A stretch of DNA of 64,000 nucleotides from Actinopolyspora biskrensis (GTDB lineage: Bacteria; Actinomycetota; Actinomycetes; Mycobacteriales; Pseudonocardiaceae): contig NZ_JACBYW010000005.1 in assembly GCF_013408175.1 (NCBI RefSeq), positions 62,001-126,000 on the forward strand. The letters run 5' to 3'. The notes under the pieces are model-generated. The model worked only from the letters and a program-made list of their open reading frames with translations. It had not been told where the DNA came from and did not search any database. Below are positions 9,063 through 16,414 of this stretch, one piece after another. The position numbers and the translations under genes were made by a program. The stretch's first letter is position 1. Each line of letters starts with the position of its first letter.

Positions 9063-9923
9063 TTACCGAGCCCGGCGGAAGCGCAGGTGCTGCCCGGGGC
9101 GGGCCTGGGCCGCCCTGTCGACGTCGGCGGAACGAACCACCGCGATGACGGGATAACCCCCGGTTACCGGGTGGTCGGCGAGAAACAACGTCGGTTCGCC
9201 CGAAGGCGGGACCTGCAGCGCTCCGGAGACCATGCCCTCGCTGGGCAGCTCCTCGGCACGGGAGCGCTCCAGCAGCGGGCCGTCGAGCCGCATCCCGACC
9301 CTGTCGCTCCGCGGAGTCACCCGGTACGTTCCACCGAGCAGCGTGGACAGCGCGTCGTCCGTGAACCAGTCGGCCCGCGGCCCCGGCACCACGGTCAGCA
9401 CGAGATCCCCGGCGGGTGGCTCCGAAATCGGGGCGACGTCCACGGCGGGAAAGTCCTCGGGAGGAGTTCCCACGGGCAACAGGTCCCCGGTGCGCAGCGG
9501 ATCCGGCCCCAGACCGGACAGCGTGTCCGTGGAGCGCGAACCGAGCACCGGTTCCACGTCGACACCGCCCCGCACGGCCAGATAAGCACGCGAACCGCGA
9601 GCCGGCGTCCCCGTCGTCAGCTCCGAACCGGCGGGCACGCGCAGCACCGCGTTCACGGCGGCTCCCCTTCCGCCCACAGTGATCGGACAGCCGGCTCCGG
9701 TCACGGCCACGGTGAGGTCCCGCCGAGCGCGCAGCGCCAGGCCGCCGAGGGTGATCTCGACTCCCGCCGCTTCCTCCCGGTTGCCGACGAGCCGGTTGGC
9801 CAGTCGCAGGGATCCCCGGTCGGCCGCACCGGAAACCCCCACCCCGATGTCGCCCACACCGGTGCGCCCCAGGTCCTGCACGGTCGCCAGCGGTCCGGTG
9901 GCGAGCACTCTCAAATCGTTCAA
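9063..9923 (-). CDS. pxpC: 5-oxoprolinase subunit C (biotin-dependent carboxyltransferase family)
   Basis: The 286-residue protein belongs to the KipA/PxpC/urea-amidolyase-like family. With PxpA and PxpB it forms the prokaryotic ATP-dependent 5-oxoprolinase that opens pyroglutamate to glutamate. The N-terminal family signature is visible: VLATGPLATVQDLGRTGVGDIGV is close to the conserved stretch, followed by VSGAADRGSLRLANRLVGN. The TTG start at 9923 overlaps the pxpB stop (TTGA) and has AGGAGG four bases upstream, which settles the start. The translational coupling implies a stoichiometric complex with PxpB. Confidence 0.88.
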   Translation of the reverse strand: MNDLRVLATGPLATVQDLGRTGVGDIGVGVSGAADRGSLRLANRLVGNREEAAGVEITLGGLALRARRDLTVAVTGAGCPITVGGRGAAVNAVLRVPAGSELTTGTPARGSRAYLAVRGGVDVEPVLGSRSTDTLSGLGPDPLRTGDLLPVGTPPEDFPAVDVAPISEPPAGDLVLTVVPGPRADWFTDDALSTLLGGTYRVTPRSDRVGMRLDGPLLERSRAEELPSEGMVSGALQVPPSGEPTLFLADHPVTGGYPVIAVVRSADVDRAAQARPGQHLRFRRAR

Positions 9924-10531
9924 CGGGCCTCCTCGAACCGCACACGGACCCCGGGCCGGAGCAGGGCCGGTGGTTGCCGGTCCGTGCGCCAGATCTCCAG
10001 CTCGGTCCGCCCGATCAGCCGCCATCCTCCGGGGGAGGAACGTGGGTAGATCCCGCTGAACCTCCCAGCCAGTCCGACCGCACCCCGGGGAACCCGGGTG
10101 CGCGACTCCGAGCGCCGCGGGACCTCGAGCTCGGGGGGTCCCCCGGCGAGATATCCGAATCCGGGGGCGAAGCCTCCGAAGGCCACCGTCCAGTCGGTGC
10201 CGGTGTGCTCGGAGATCACCTCGCGTTCGGTCAGCCCGGTCAGCTCGGCCACCTCGCCCAGGTCGGCCCCGTCGTAGACGACGGGAACCCGCACCAGCTC
10301 CTTCTCGGGAACCCCTCCCGGAACGGGGCTGGTCCCGCGCACCACGCGTTCGAGCTCGGCGGGGTCGGCGTGCCGCGGGTCCAGTTGCAGCAGCAGGGTC
10401 CGCGCCGCGGGAACGAGGTTCGTCACCCCGGGGAGGCGGGAGCGGGACAACGCGGCGTAGAGCGCGTGCACGCTTTCCAGGTCGTCCAGTTCGACGAGCA
10501 GTCCCGCGTCGGCGAGGGGAAGGATTCGCAC
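9920..10531 (-). CDS. pxpB: 5-oxoprolinase subunit B (KipI family)
   Basis: The 203-residue protein is an allophanate-hydrolase subunit 1/KipI-like protein. The conserved core GTDWTVAFGGFAPGFGYLAG and the following VPRRSESRTRVPRGAVGLAG plus the GWRLIGRTE segment are all visible and are the best-conserved parts of the family. It starts four bases downstream of pxpA and overlaps pxpC. It acts with PxpC in ATP-dependent pyroglutamate hydrolysis. In Bacillus the homologue KipI also inhibits a sporulation kinase; I see nothing here to support that second role. Confidence 0.9.
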   Translation of the reverse strand: MRILPLADAGLLVELDDLESVHALYAALSRSRLPGVTNLVPAARTLLLQLDPRHADPAELERVVRGTSPVPGGVPEKELVRVPVVYDGADLGEVAELTGLTEREVISEHTGTDWTVAFGGFAPGFGYLAGGPPELEVPRRSESRTRVPRGAVGLAGRFSGIYPRSSPGGWRLIGRTELEIWRTDRQPPALLRPGVRVRFEEAR

Positions 10532-10535
10532 GGGG

Positions 10536-11291
10536 TCACCTCCGGGACATCGGTGTCGGGGTGATGCCCTCGGCGGCCAGTCGGTCCCGCACCGCTCGCG
10601 CTATGGTCACGGCCTCCGGGGTGTCACCGTGCAGGCAGATCGACTCGGCCGCGACCTCTAGTTCGCTGCCGTCGACGGCCTCGATCGGTTCCGAACGAGC
10701 CAGCCGCAGGCAGCGCGCGGCGATGGCATCCGGGTCGGTCAGCACCGCGTTCGGCTCGCCGCGGGGGACCAGCGTGCCCTCGGGCGTGTAGGCACGGTCG
10801 GCGAAGGCCTCCCGGAAGGTACGCAGTCCGCGCTCCTCGGCCAGCCGGAGCCACAGCGAACCGGGCAGCCCCAGCGCGGCGAGATCCCGCCCGTAGCCGT
10901 GCACCGCCTCGACCACGGCCGCGGCCTGCTCGCGATGGCTCACGATCGTGTTGTAGAGGGCGCCGTGCGGCTTCACGTAGGAGACCTCGGTCCCCTCGGC
11001 TCCGGCGAGGGCCTCCAGGGCGCCGATCTGGTAGAGGACCTCGTCGGTGAGCTCGGCGGGTGCGACGTCGACGAAGCGCCGCCCGAAACCCAGCAGGTCC
11101 CGGTACCCGACCTGGGCGCCGATCGTGACGCCCTCCCGGGCCGCCCACGCGCACGCTCGCCGGATCACCCCCGGATCGCCGGCGTGGAACCCGCACGCCA
11201 CGTTCGCGCTCGTGACGACGCGCAGCAGCGCCTCGTCGTCGCCCAGCTCCCAGCGGCCGAAGCTTTCGGCGAGGTCGGCGTTGAGATCCAT
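10536..11291 (-). CDS. pxpA: 5-oxoprolinase subunit A (LamB/YcsF family)
   Basis: The 251-residue protein has the family start [20 protein letters not shown], then the [15 protein letters not shown] motif and [13 protein letters not shown], all hallmark stretches of YcsF/PxpA. The ATG at 11291 is preferred over the TTG two codons earlier because the GAAAGGA site is eight bases from it. It is the first gene of the pxpABC operon. An NRAMP-like gene lies upstream on the same strand beyond a 273 bp gap with a palindromic repeat, and a GntR regulator is divergent further up. Confidence 0.93.
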   Translation of the reverse strand: MDLNADLAESFGRWELGDDEALLRVVTSANVACGFHAGDPGVIRRACAWAAREGVTIGAQVGYRDLLGFGRRFVDVAPAELTDEVLYQIGALEALAGAEGTEVSYVKPHGALYNTIVSHREQAAAVVEAVHGYGRDLAALGLPGSLWLRLAEERGLRTFREAFADRAYTPEGTLVPRGEPNAVLTDPDAIAARCLRLARSEPIEAVDGSELEVAAESICLHGDTPEAVTIARAVRDRLAAEGITPTPMSRR

Positions 11292-11424
11292 GGCCAAGGT
11301 CCTTTCAGTAGGAGCCCGTTCGGATGGTCGGGGTCCTCGTGGAACTTTTCCACTCGGGCGTTGGTCGAGTCGGGGGTTCTTCGGCGCGGGTGGCGCCGAA
11401 ACATCCCCCCGTCCGTCGGAGCCG

Positions 11425-11529
11425 CCGCGGGTTCTCCCGTGGTGCTCTCACGAGGAAGGCCCGACGTTGTGCAGGTGGCCACCCGATGTCGGGGCTCCCG
11501 GAGCGAGAGCCCGCGAGAGGTTCCGCCAC
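11425..11529 (-). repeat. Palindromic intergenic repeat, module A, copy 1 (minus orientation)
   Basis: The stretch contains GTTCTCCCGTGGTGCTCTC, GGCCCGACGTTGTGCAGGTG, CCACCCGATGTCGGGGCT and GCGAGAGGTTCCGCCA. It is the reverse complement of the copy at 27090-27195 with a few changes. GCCCGACG pairs imperfectly with the GTCGGGGC side, and the flanking CTCTC/GAGAG and GCGGG/CCCGC blocks nest around it, so the transcript could fold into a long hairpin. The rest of the 273 bp gap between the NRAMP-like gene and pxpA shows nothing else I can name. Confidence 0.7.
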
Positions 11530-11564
11530 GCGACCACCTACGGCGGGGGAGCGGAAAACATCGG

Positions 11565-12782
11565 TCAACTCCACAGGGCGGCTATCCCGCTCAGGGAGCT
11601 CACCCCGAGGTACAGCGTCAGCAGCCACGCGAGCACGCCGATCGTCAGCAACCAGCGCGGGTGGTGGTACCCGCCGAGCAGGTCCCGGCGACGGGCCGCC
11701 ACCCACAGCAGTACCCCGAAACCGACCGGCAGGATCAGCCCGTTGAGGGCTCCGGCCAGCACGAGCAACGTGGTCGGCGCCTGCTCGAGCACCAGGAATA
11801 TCACCGTGGACAGTGCGACGAAGCCGACCACCAGCCAGGAACGGGCCCGTTCCAGCGAGGGCGACAGGGTGGACAGGAAGGATATCGAGGTGTAAGCGGC
11901 GCCGATCACGGAGGTGATCCCTGCGGACCAGAGAATCACCCCGAACAGGCGCGTTCCCACGGCTCCGGCGGCGTGCCCGAAGGCCTCCGCGGTGGGGTTG
12001 TCCGTCGTGAGCGTGGCCCCTCCCGCGACCACGCCGAGCAGCGCCAGGAACAGCACGATGCGCATCACGCCTGTGACCAGCAGCGAGGTGACCGAGCTGC
12101 GCGTTATCTCCCCTGCGCGTTCGGGCCCGCTGATCCCGGCGTCGACCAGCCGGTGCGCTCCGGCGTAGGTGATGTAGCCGCCGACCGTGCCGCCTATCAG
12201 CGTGGTGATCGACAGGAAGTCGACCTGCTCCGGCAGCACCGTCTGCCGCAGCGCCTGCCCGACGGGTGGGGAGGAGGAGACGGCCACGTATCCGGTCAGC
12301 GCGATCATCAGCACGCCGAGCACCAGCACGAGGCGGTCCATGGCGACCCCCGCGCGTCTGCTCGCGAAGACGCCGACCGCGATCAGCGCCGAGACGGCGC
12401 CACCGATCTTCACGTTCAACCCGAGCAGCGCGTCCAGACCGAGTGACGCCCCGGCGATGTTGCCCACGTTGAACACCAGCCCGCCGAACACGACCAGCAC
12501 GGCCATGACCGAACCGAGTCCGGGCAGCACCCGGTTCCCCAGGTCCTGCGCGCGTGTCCCCGAGACGCCGATGACCCGCCACACGTTGAGCTGCACCGCG
12601 ATGTCCAGCAGGATCGACAGCACTATCGCGAAGGCGAACGCGGATCCGAGTCGTACGGTGAACTCGGTGGTCTGGGTGATGAAGCCCGGACCGATGGCGC
12701 TGGTCGCCATCAGGAACACCGCACCGAGCAGCGTCCCCCGTTTGGCCGCCGCTCCCGGCCGGCTCGTGCTCTCCTCGGCCAC
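11565..12782 (-). CDS. NRAMP-family divalent metal / oxoproline-cluster transporter (YcsG-like)
   Basis: The 405-residue protein has about eleven hydrophobic segments and NRAMP-like features: ATSAIGPGFITQTTEFTVRL in the first helices, where NRAMP proteins carry DPGN and here GPGF is seen, and VFNVGNIAGASLGLDALLG. The GTG at 12782 has GGGAG four bases upstream. Its position with pxpABC parallels the Bacillus ycsF-ycsG-kipIA arrangement, where an NRAMP homologue accompanies the oxoprolinase genes. The loss of the canonical metal-binding DPGN suggests the cargo may not be a divalent metal; import of pyroglutamate or a related acid is an inference from context. Confidence 0.82.
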   Translation of the reverse strand: MAEESTSRPGAAAKRGTLLGAVFLMATSAIGPGFITQTTEFTVRLGSAFAFAIVLSILLDIAVQLNVWRVIGVSGTRAQDLGNRVLPGLGSVMAVLVVFGGLVFNVGNIAGASLGLDALLGLNVKIGGAVSALIAVGVFASRRAGVAMDRLVLVLGVLMIALTGYVAVSSSPPVGQALRQTVLPEQVDFLSITTLIGGTVGGYITYAGAHRLVDAGISGPERAGEITRSSVTSLLVTGVMRIVLFLALLGVVAGGATLTTDNPTAEAFGHAAGAVGTRLFGVILWSAGITSVIGAAYTSISFLSTLSPSLERARSWLVVGFVALSTVIFLVLEQAPTTLLVLAGALNGLILPVGFGVLLWVAARRRDLLGGYHHPRWLLTIGVLAWLLTLYLGVSSLSGIAALWS

Positions 12783-12830
12783 GGCGCTCCCATCCTCGCG
12801 TCGCCCGAAAGTGATTACAGCTGAACGAGT

Positions 12831-12847
12831 GAATTGTTGAACAATTC
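12831..12847. promoter_or_regulatory. Perfect 17 bp palindrome, putative GntR operator
   Basis: GAATTGTTGAACAATTC is a perfect palindrome around a central G. It sits 48 bp upstream of the NRAMP-like gene start and 113 bp upstream of the divergent GntR gene, in a short AT-rich pocket. It is the obvious candidate binding site for the adjacent FadR-type regulator, controlling both directions. Confidence 0.65.
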
Positions 12848-12959
12848 TGCTGTATGTCAAGAGATCGCTCCGGTAAACTCCCCTCGGTCCGTCGGTGCCG
12901 CCCGGCTGCGCACGCGACGGGCGCACCGGGGAGGACCACCACATCCGCTTGGGGGCACG

Positions 12960-13670
12960 ATGGGCACCGCCGAGGACTGGGTGGAGCTGCTCGCCTCCGA
13001 CCGGGAGTCGCTCGACCGCACGAGCACCGCCGAACGGGTGGCGGACCTGCTGCGTCAGCGCGTTCTCGAAGGGGGTCTGGCCCCGGGAACCCGGCTGTCC
13101 GAGGAGAGCGCGGGCCGTGCCCTCGCGGTGTCCCGGAACACGCTGCGCGAGGCGTTCCGGCTGCTGGTGCACGAGCGGCTGCTGGTGCACGAGTTCCACC
13201 GGGGAGTGTTCGTGCGGGTGCTGTCCGTCGACGAGGTCGTCGACCTGTACCGCGTACGGCGACTGCTCGAAACCGGTGCGCTGCGGAACTCGGAGGAGCC
13301 CGCTCCCGAGCGGGTCGCCGACCTCGGGCGTGCCGTCGACGAGGGGGAACGAGCGGCACGCGACCGCGAGTGGCACGAGGTGGGAACGGCGAACATGCGC
13401 TTTCACCAGGCCGTGGCCTCCCTGGCCGGGAGCCCGCGGGTCGACGAGACCATGCGTCAGCTGCTGGCCGAGCTGCGACTGGCCTTCCACGTGATGCCGG
13501 GGCTGCGGGAGTTCCACGAGCCCTACCTGGAGAACAACCGCCGGATCGCCGAGCTGGTCGGGGCGGGGCACCGCGCCGAGGCGGCGAACAGGCTCGACGA
13601 GTACCTGGACGCGGCCGAAACGCAGCTGGTCGCGGAATACCGCCGTTGTCCGGGGGGACCGCACCGTTGA
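12960..13670 (+). CDS. GntR-family (FadR subfamily) transcriptional regulator
   Basis: The 236-residue protein has an N-terminal winged helix (about residues 20-85) with GTRLSEESAGRALAVSRNTL and REAFRLLVHERLL, the usual GntR DNA-binding sequence, and an all-helical FCD ligand domain with conserved polar residues (for example NMRFHQAVASLAGSPRV and ENNRRIAELV), which in this subfamily often binds a metal and a carboxylic acid. The ATG at 12960 follows GGGGGC. It is divergent from the NRAMP-pxpABC genes and its stop overlaps the start of the MFS gene. Pyroglutamate or a related acid is a plausible effector. Confidence 0.88.
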   Translation: MGTAEDWVELLASDRESLDRTSTAERVADLLRQRVLEGGLAPGTRLSEESAGRALAVSRNTLREAFRLLVHERLLVHEFHRGVFVRVLSVDEVVDLYRVRRLLETGALRNSEEPAPERVADLGRAVDEGERAARDREWHEVGTANMRFHQAVASLAGSPRVDETMRQLLAELRLAFHVMPGLREFHEPYLENNRRIAELVGAGHRAEAANRLDEYLDAAETQLVAEYRRCPGGPHR

Positions 13671-14830
13671 GCACTCCGGAAGCGGGCACCGCCGGGACGG
13701 GCTACGGGCGCTCGTTCGGAATGCTGCTGGTCGTCACCCTGGGGGCTTTCACCGGCTATGTGCTGCTGCTGCCGGTGGTGCCGCTGTGGGCCGTGCGCGC
13801 GGGGGAGAACGAGACGGGGGCCGGGCTGACCAACGGCGTTTTCATGCTGGTCACGGTGCTGACGCAGCTGGCCATGCCCTGGCTGCTGCGCAGCTGCGAC
13901 CCCCGGGTCCTCCTGGGCTGCGGAACACTGCTGCTCGGCCTGGGGGCACCGCTGTTCGGGCTGTTCACGCGACTGCCCGGCTTGCTGGCGATCTCCGGGC
14001 TGCGCGGAATCGGTTTCGGACTGCTCACCGTGACCGGCAGCGCGTTGGTGGCCGAGCTGGTGCCCGCGCACCACCGCGGGCGGGCTTCGGGGCTCTACGG
14101 ATTGGCGGTGGGAGCTCCCCACGCGTTGATGCTGCCCGTCGGGGTCTGGCTGGCCGAGACGCTGGGGTTCGTGCCGCTGTTCTGGATCGCGGCGTCGGTT
14201 CCCGCCGTGGCCGCCGCGGCCGCGCTGTGGATCGGCAGGGTCGACATGTCGGCGGGCTCCTCGGGCAGGGCGGTGCGCGGCTTCCCGCTGCGTGGTCTCG
14301 CGGCGCCCTGGCTGGCGATGGCGCCGGTCTCGGTGGCCGCGGGCGGTCTCGTGGCCTTCCTGCCGCTCGCGACGGGGTCCGCGACTGGCTCGGCCGGGCT
14401 GCTCGCCTTCGGGATCGCCACCGTCGGGTTCCGGTGGGTGGCGGGACACGTCGGGGACCGCCTCGGTTCGGGACGCATACCGCTGCCCGCCATGTCGCTG
14501 GCCGCCGCTGGACTTGCCCTGCTCGCGCTGGGAAGCGCGGGCGCGGGCTGGCTCGCGGTGCTCGGGGCCCTGGGGCTGGGGGCCGGATTCGGCGGGCTGC
14601 AGAACGCGGCGCTGGTGTTGATGTTCGAACGTGCCGACCCCGGTGCGGCCAGCACCGCGTGGAACATCGCCTACGACGCGGGCAACGGGGTGGGCTCGGT
14701 GGGACTGGGGGCGGTCGTGGCCGCGAGCGGCTATCCCGTGGGGTTCGTGGCCTGCGCCGTGCTGGTCGCGGCCGCCTTCCCGGCGGCTGTAGCCGCTCGA
14801 AGAGGGGCGCCGCGGCGCGAGCCGGTGTGA
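13667..14830 (+). CDS. MFS transporter
   Basis: The 387-residue protein has about eleven or twelve hydrophobic helices and MFS features: a GRASGLYGLAVG stretch in the first half and VGDRLGSGRIPLP, a motif-A-like loop, in the second. The TTG start at 13667 overlaps the GntR stop and has GGGGGGA upstream, so it is translationally coupled to the regulator. It likely exports or imports the ligand sensed by the GntR protein, but the substrate is unknown. Confidence 0.82.
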   Translation: MSTPEAGTAGTGYGRSFGMLLVVTLGAFTGYVLLLPVVPLWAVRAGENETGAGLTNGVFMLVTVLTQLAMPWLLRSCDPRVLLGCGTLLLGLGAPLFGLFTRLPGLLAISGLRGIGFGLLTVTGSALVAELVPAHHRGRASGLYGLAVGAPHALMLPVGVWLAETLGFVPLFWIAASVPAVAAAAALWIGRVDMSAGSSGRAVRGFPLRGLAAPWLAMAPVSVAAGGLVAFLPLATGSATGSAGLLAFGIATVGFRWVAGHVGDRLGSGRIPLPAMSLAAAGLALLALGSAGAGWLAVLGALGLGAGFGGLQNAALVLMFERADPGAASTAWNIAYDAGNGVGSVGLGAVVAASGYPVGFVACAVLVAAAFPAAVAARRGAPRREPV

Positions 14831-14923
14831 GGTTCCGCCGACCAGCACCGCGGAGCGGACCGATCCGGCGAACCCCTGAGGAGCGGCTGAGCTGGGGACT
14901 CGCCGCGGTCCTACAATGGCGGT

Positions 14924-15334
14924 GTGAAGGGCAGGCTGGTTTCGCCGCGCTGGGTGCTGCTGCACCTGGTTTTCCTGGCCGCGGTCGTGGCCGCGGGCTG
15001 GTTGGGCTGGTGGCAGTGGGAACGCGCCCACGAGGCGGGCGGCAGTTTCCAGAACCTCGGGTACGCGTTGCAGTGGCCGCTGTTCGGCGGTTTCGCCCTG
15101 TTCCTGTGGTACCAGGTGGTTCGAACGCTCAACGGCACCGAGCCGCACGAGGAGGCCGAGCCGGTCGCGGAGTCGGCGGACCCCGGTGAAACCGGCTCCT
15201 CCGCGCCGGAGGCGGCTGGCCCACGGCGCTCTCCGGTCCCGCCCCCGGCGCCTCCGGTGACCGAGGACGAGGACCCCCAGCTCGCCGAGTACAACCGCTA
15301 CCTGGCAGAGCTCAACGCCTCCCGTAGTGAGTGA
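14924..15334 (+). CDS. Two-helix membrane protein with acidic tail
   Basis: The 136-residue protein starts at a GTG. Residues 10-30 (VLLHLVFLAAVVAAGWLGWW) and about 46-65 are membrane helices; the first with the following QWERA resembles the first segment of SURF1-like proteins. The remaining 70 residues are acidic and proline-rich, ending DPQLAEYNRYLAELNAS. Such proteins are widespread in actinomycetes, with no established function. It stands alone between the MFS gene and repeat-bearing intergenic DNA. Confidence 0.75.
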   Translation: MKGRLVSPRWVLLHLVFLAAVVAAGWLGWWQWERAHEAGGSFQNLGYALQWPLFGGFALFLWYQVVRTLNGTEPHEEAEPVAESADPGETGSSAPEAAGPRRSPVPPPAPPVTEDEDPQLAEYNRYLAELNASRSE

Positions 15335-15373
15335 GTGTTCGAATCGGCGGTGTCGGTTGCTTGGTGGGTCGTT

Positions 15374-15480
15374 TGGCGGAACCTCAGTCGGTGTCTCGCT
15401 GCGGGATCCTCGACATCGGGTAGCCACACCTACACAACGTCGAGGCTGTCCTCGCGAGACCCGCGACTGAGAACCCGCGG
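15374..15480 (+). repeat. Palindromic intergenic repeat, module A, copy 2
   Basis: GGCGGAACCTCAGTCGGTGT leads to CCTCGAC (15408-15414), which pairs with GTCGAGG (15439-15445). Where copy 27090 reads GGCCCGAC and GTCGGGCC, this copy has compensating changes on both sides, which argues that the pairing itself is kept. It ends in GAACCCGCGG. It lies in the 327 bp gap between the membrane protein and the amyloid-motif protein. Confidence 0.7.
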
Positions 15481-15530
15481 CGGTGCCGACTGCTCAGGCT
15501 CGTAAGCGCTTGCGTCGGTGTGGAGCTCTT
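15481..15530 (+). repeat. Intergenic repeat, module B, copy 3
   Basis: Follows module A directly. It reads CGGTGCCGACTGCTCAGGCT then AAGCGCTTGCGTCGGTGTGG and matches the copies at 4410, 8922, 27191 and 29089. Together with module A and the 32 bp stretch at 15343-15374 it fills most of the gap; no gene is seen here. Confidence 0.55.
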
Positions 15531-15661
15531 GGTTGGGAGTGCCTGTCCGAGGCTTTGAGCGGCTCGGTTTGCTCGGTGGGTTTCGCAGCGGACCGACCGT
15601 TCCGAACGACGTGTCCGGGGCGCACTCGTGCGAGGATCCGGTCCCGGAGCGGGGGCGGGCG

Positions 15662-16045
15662 TCAGCTGTTGAACTCGATCCTGCCGAACTGCCTGCCCTG
15701 AACGACGTTGTTTGCGGTTCCGGAGAACTGGTTGTTGACCGCGTGGTTTCCGGAGGCCGTCAGCTCCTGGTGGATCGGAGCGCCCTCCGAGCGCAGCTTC
15801 TCGGAGAACTCGCCGTCGTCGGACTCCAGCCGGTCCAGGCGCCGCGCCAGTGCGGCGACCTTCGGGTGGTCGGCTGGACGGTCCTCGGCCGCTTCCAACG
15901 CCGCGGCGGTGTCCGGGTCCTCTTCGGACTTTCCGCGCAGCAGTTCACGCACCTTGGTCAACGCGGCGGAACCGGCGCTGCCGAGCGCCGCGGCCGCCTG
16001 TCCGGCGAGCGCGGCTGCGACGGATTCGAGGAACGGGTCGTTCAT
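15662..16045 (-). CDS. Small helical protein with C-terminal amyloid-signalling-like motif
   Basis: The 127-residue protein begins with an alanine-rich amphipathic region (DPFLESVAAALAGQAAAALG) followed by charged helices. It ends in a distinct motif, NNQFSGTANNVVQGRQFGRI (about residues 104-123). This layout matches a common actinobacterial family whose C-terminus reads like NxISGxxxGxVxQGRDFxGLxF; such motifs resemble the RHIM/BASS-type amyloid sequences used to recruit NLR-like or CHAT-type effectors. No effector gene is adjacent. A genuine motif with V-V-Q-G-R-x-F is clearly present; the signalling role is inferred from the family. Confidence 0.68.
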   Translation of the reverse strand: MNDPFLESVAAALAGQAAAALGSAGSAALTKVRELLRGKSEEDPDTAAALEAAEDRPADHPKVAALARRLDRLESDDGEFSEKLRSEGAPIHQELTASGNHAVNNQFSGTANNVVQGRQFGRIEFNS

Positions 16046-16414
16046 GCTGCCTCCGACGAGGTGTGCGCACCGGTTGTTCGCCGCCCAACCGGTCCGTTGC
16101 GGACGGTGTTGACTCGCTCAGTGTAGCCGCACGTGTGTCCGCCGTGTTCCGTGAAGCGATCACTCCGCACCGTTGACGAGCGCCCGTCGCGCGGTGATTT
16201 CGGTCACCGGACCGTGACCGCTCGGTGGTTTTCTCCGGCGCACGGGATCGCGATCGGTGCACAGCGGAGTTCCGGCGGGTCCGGATGTGATATCAAAGTG
16301 GCTGAGCGACGACGGGGGGAATCGGGGCGGTGCCCGATCCGACCCGGCGCCACGATCCCTCGTGGGTTCCAGGGTCCTCGCCGGTTTTGAGGACGCGGTT
16401 TGTGCCGGAACCCG
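16046..16414 (+). other. Intergenic region upstream of the class A PBP gene
   Basis: The 369 bp hold no gene that I can support. CGGTCAC-N6-GTGACCG at 16201-16220 is a perfect inverted repeat and could be an operator for either neighbour. The PBP promoter should lie in the second half. Nothing else stands out. Confidence 0.3.
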
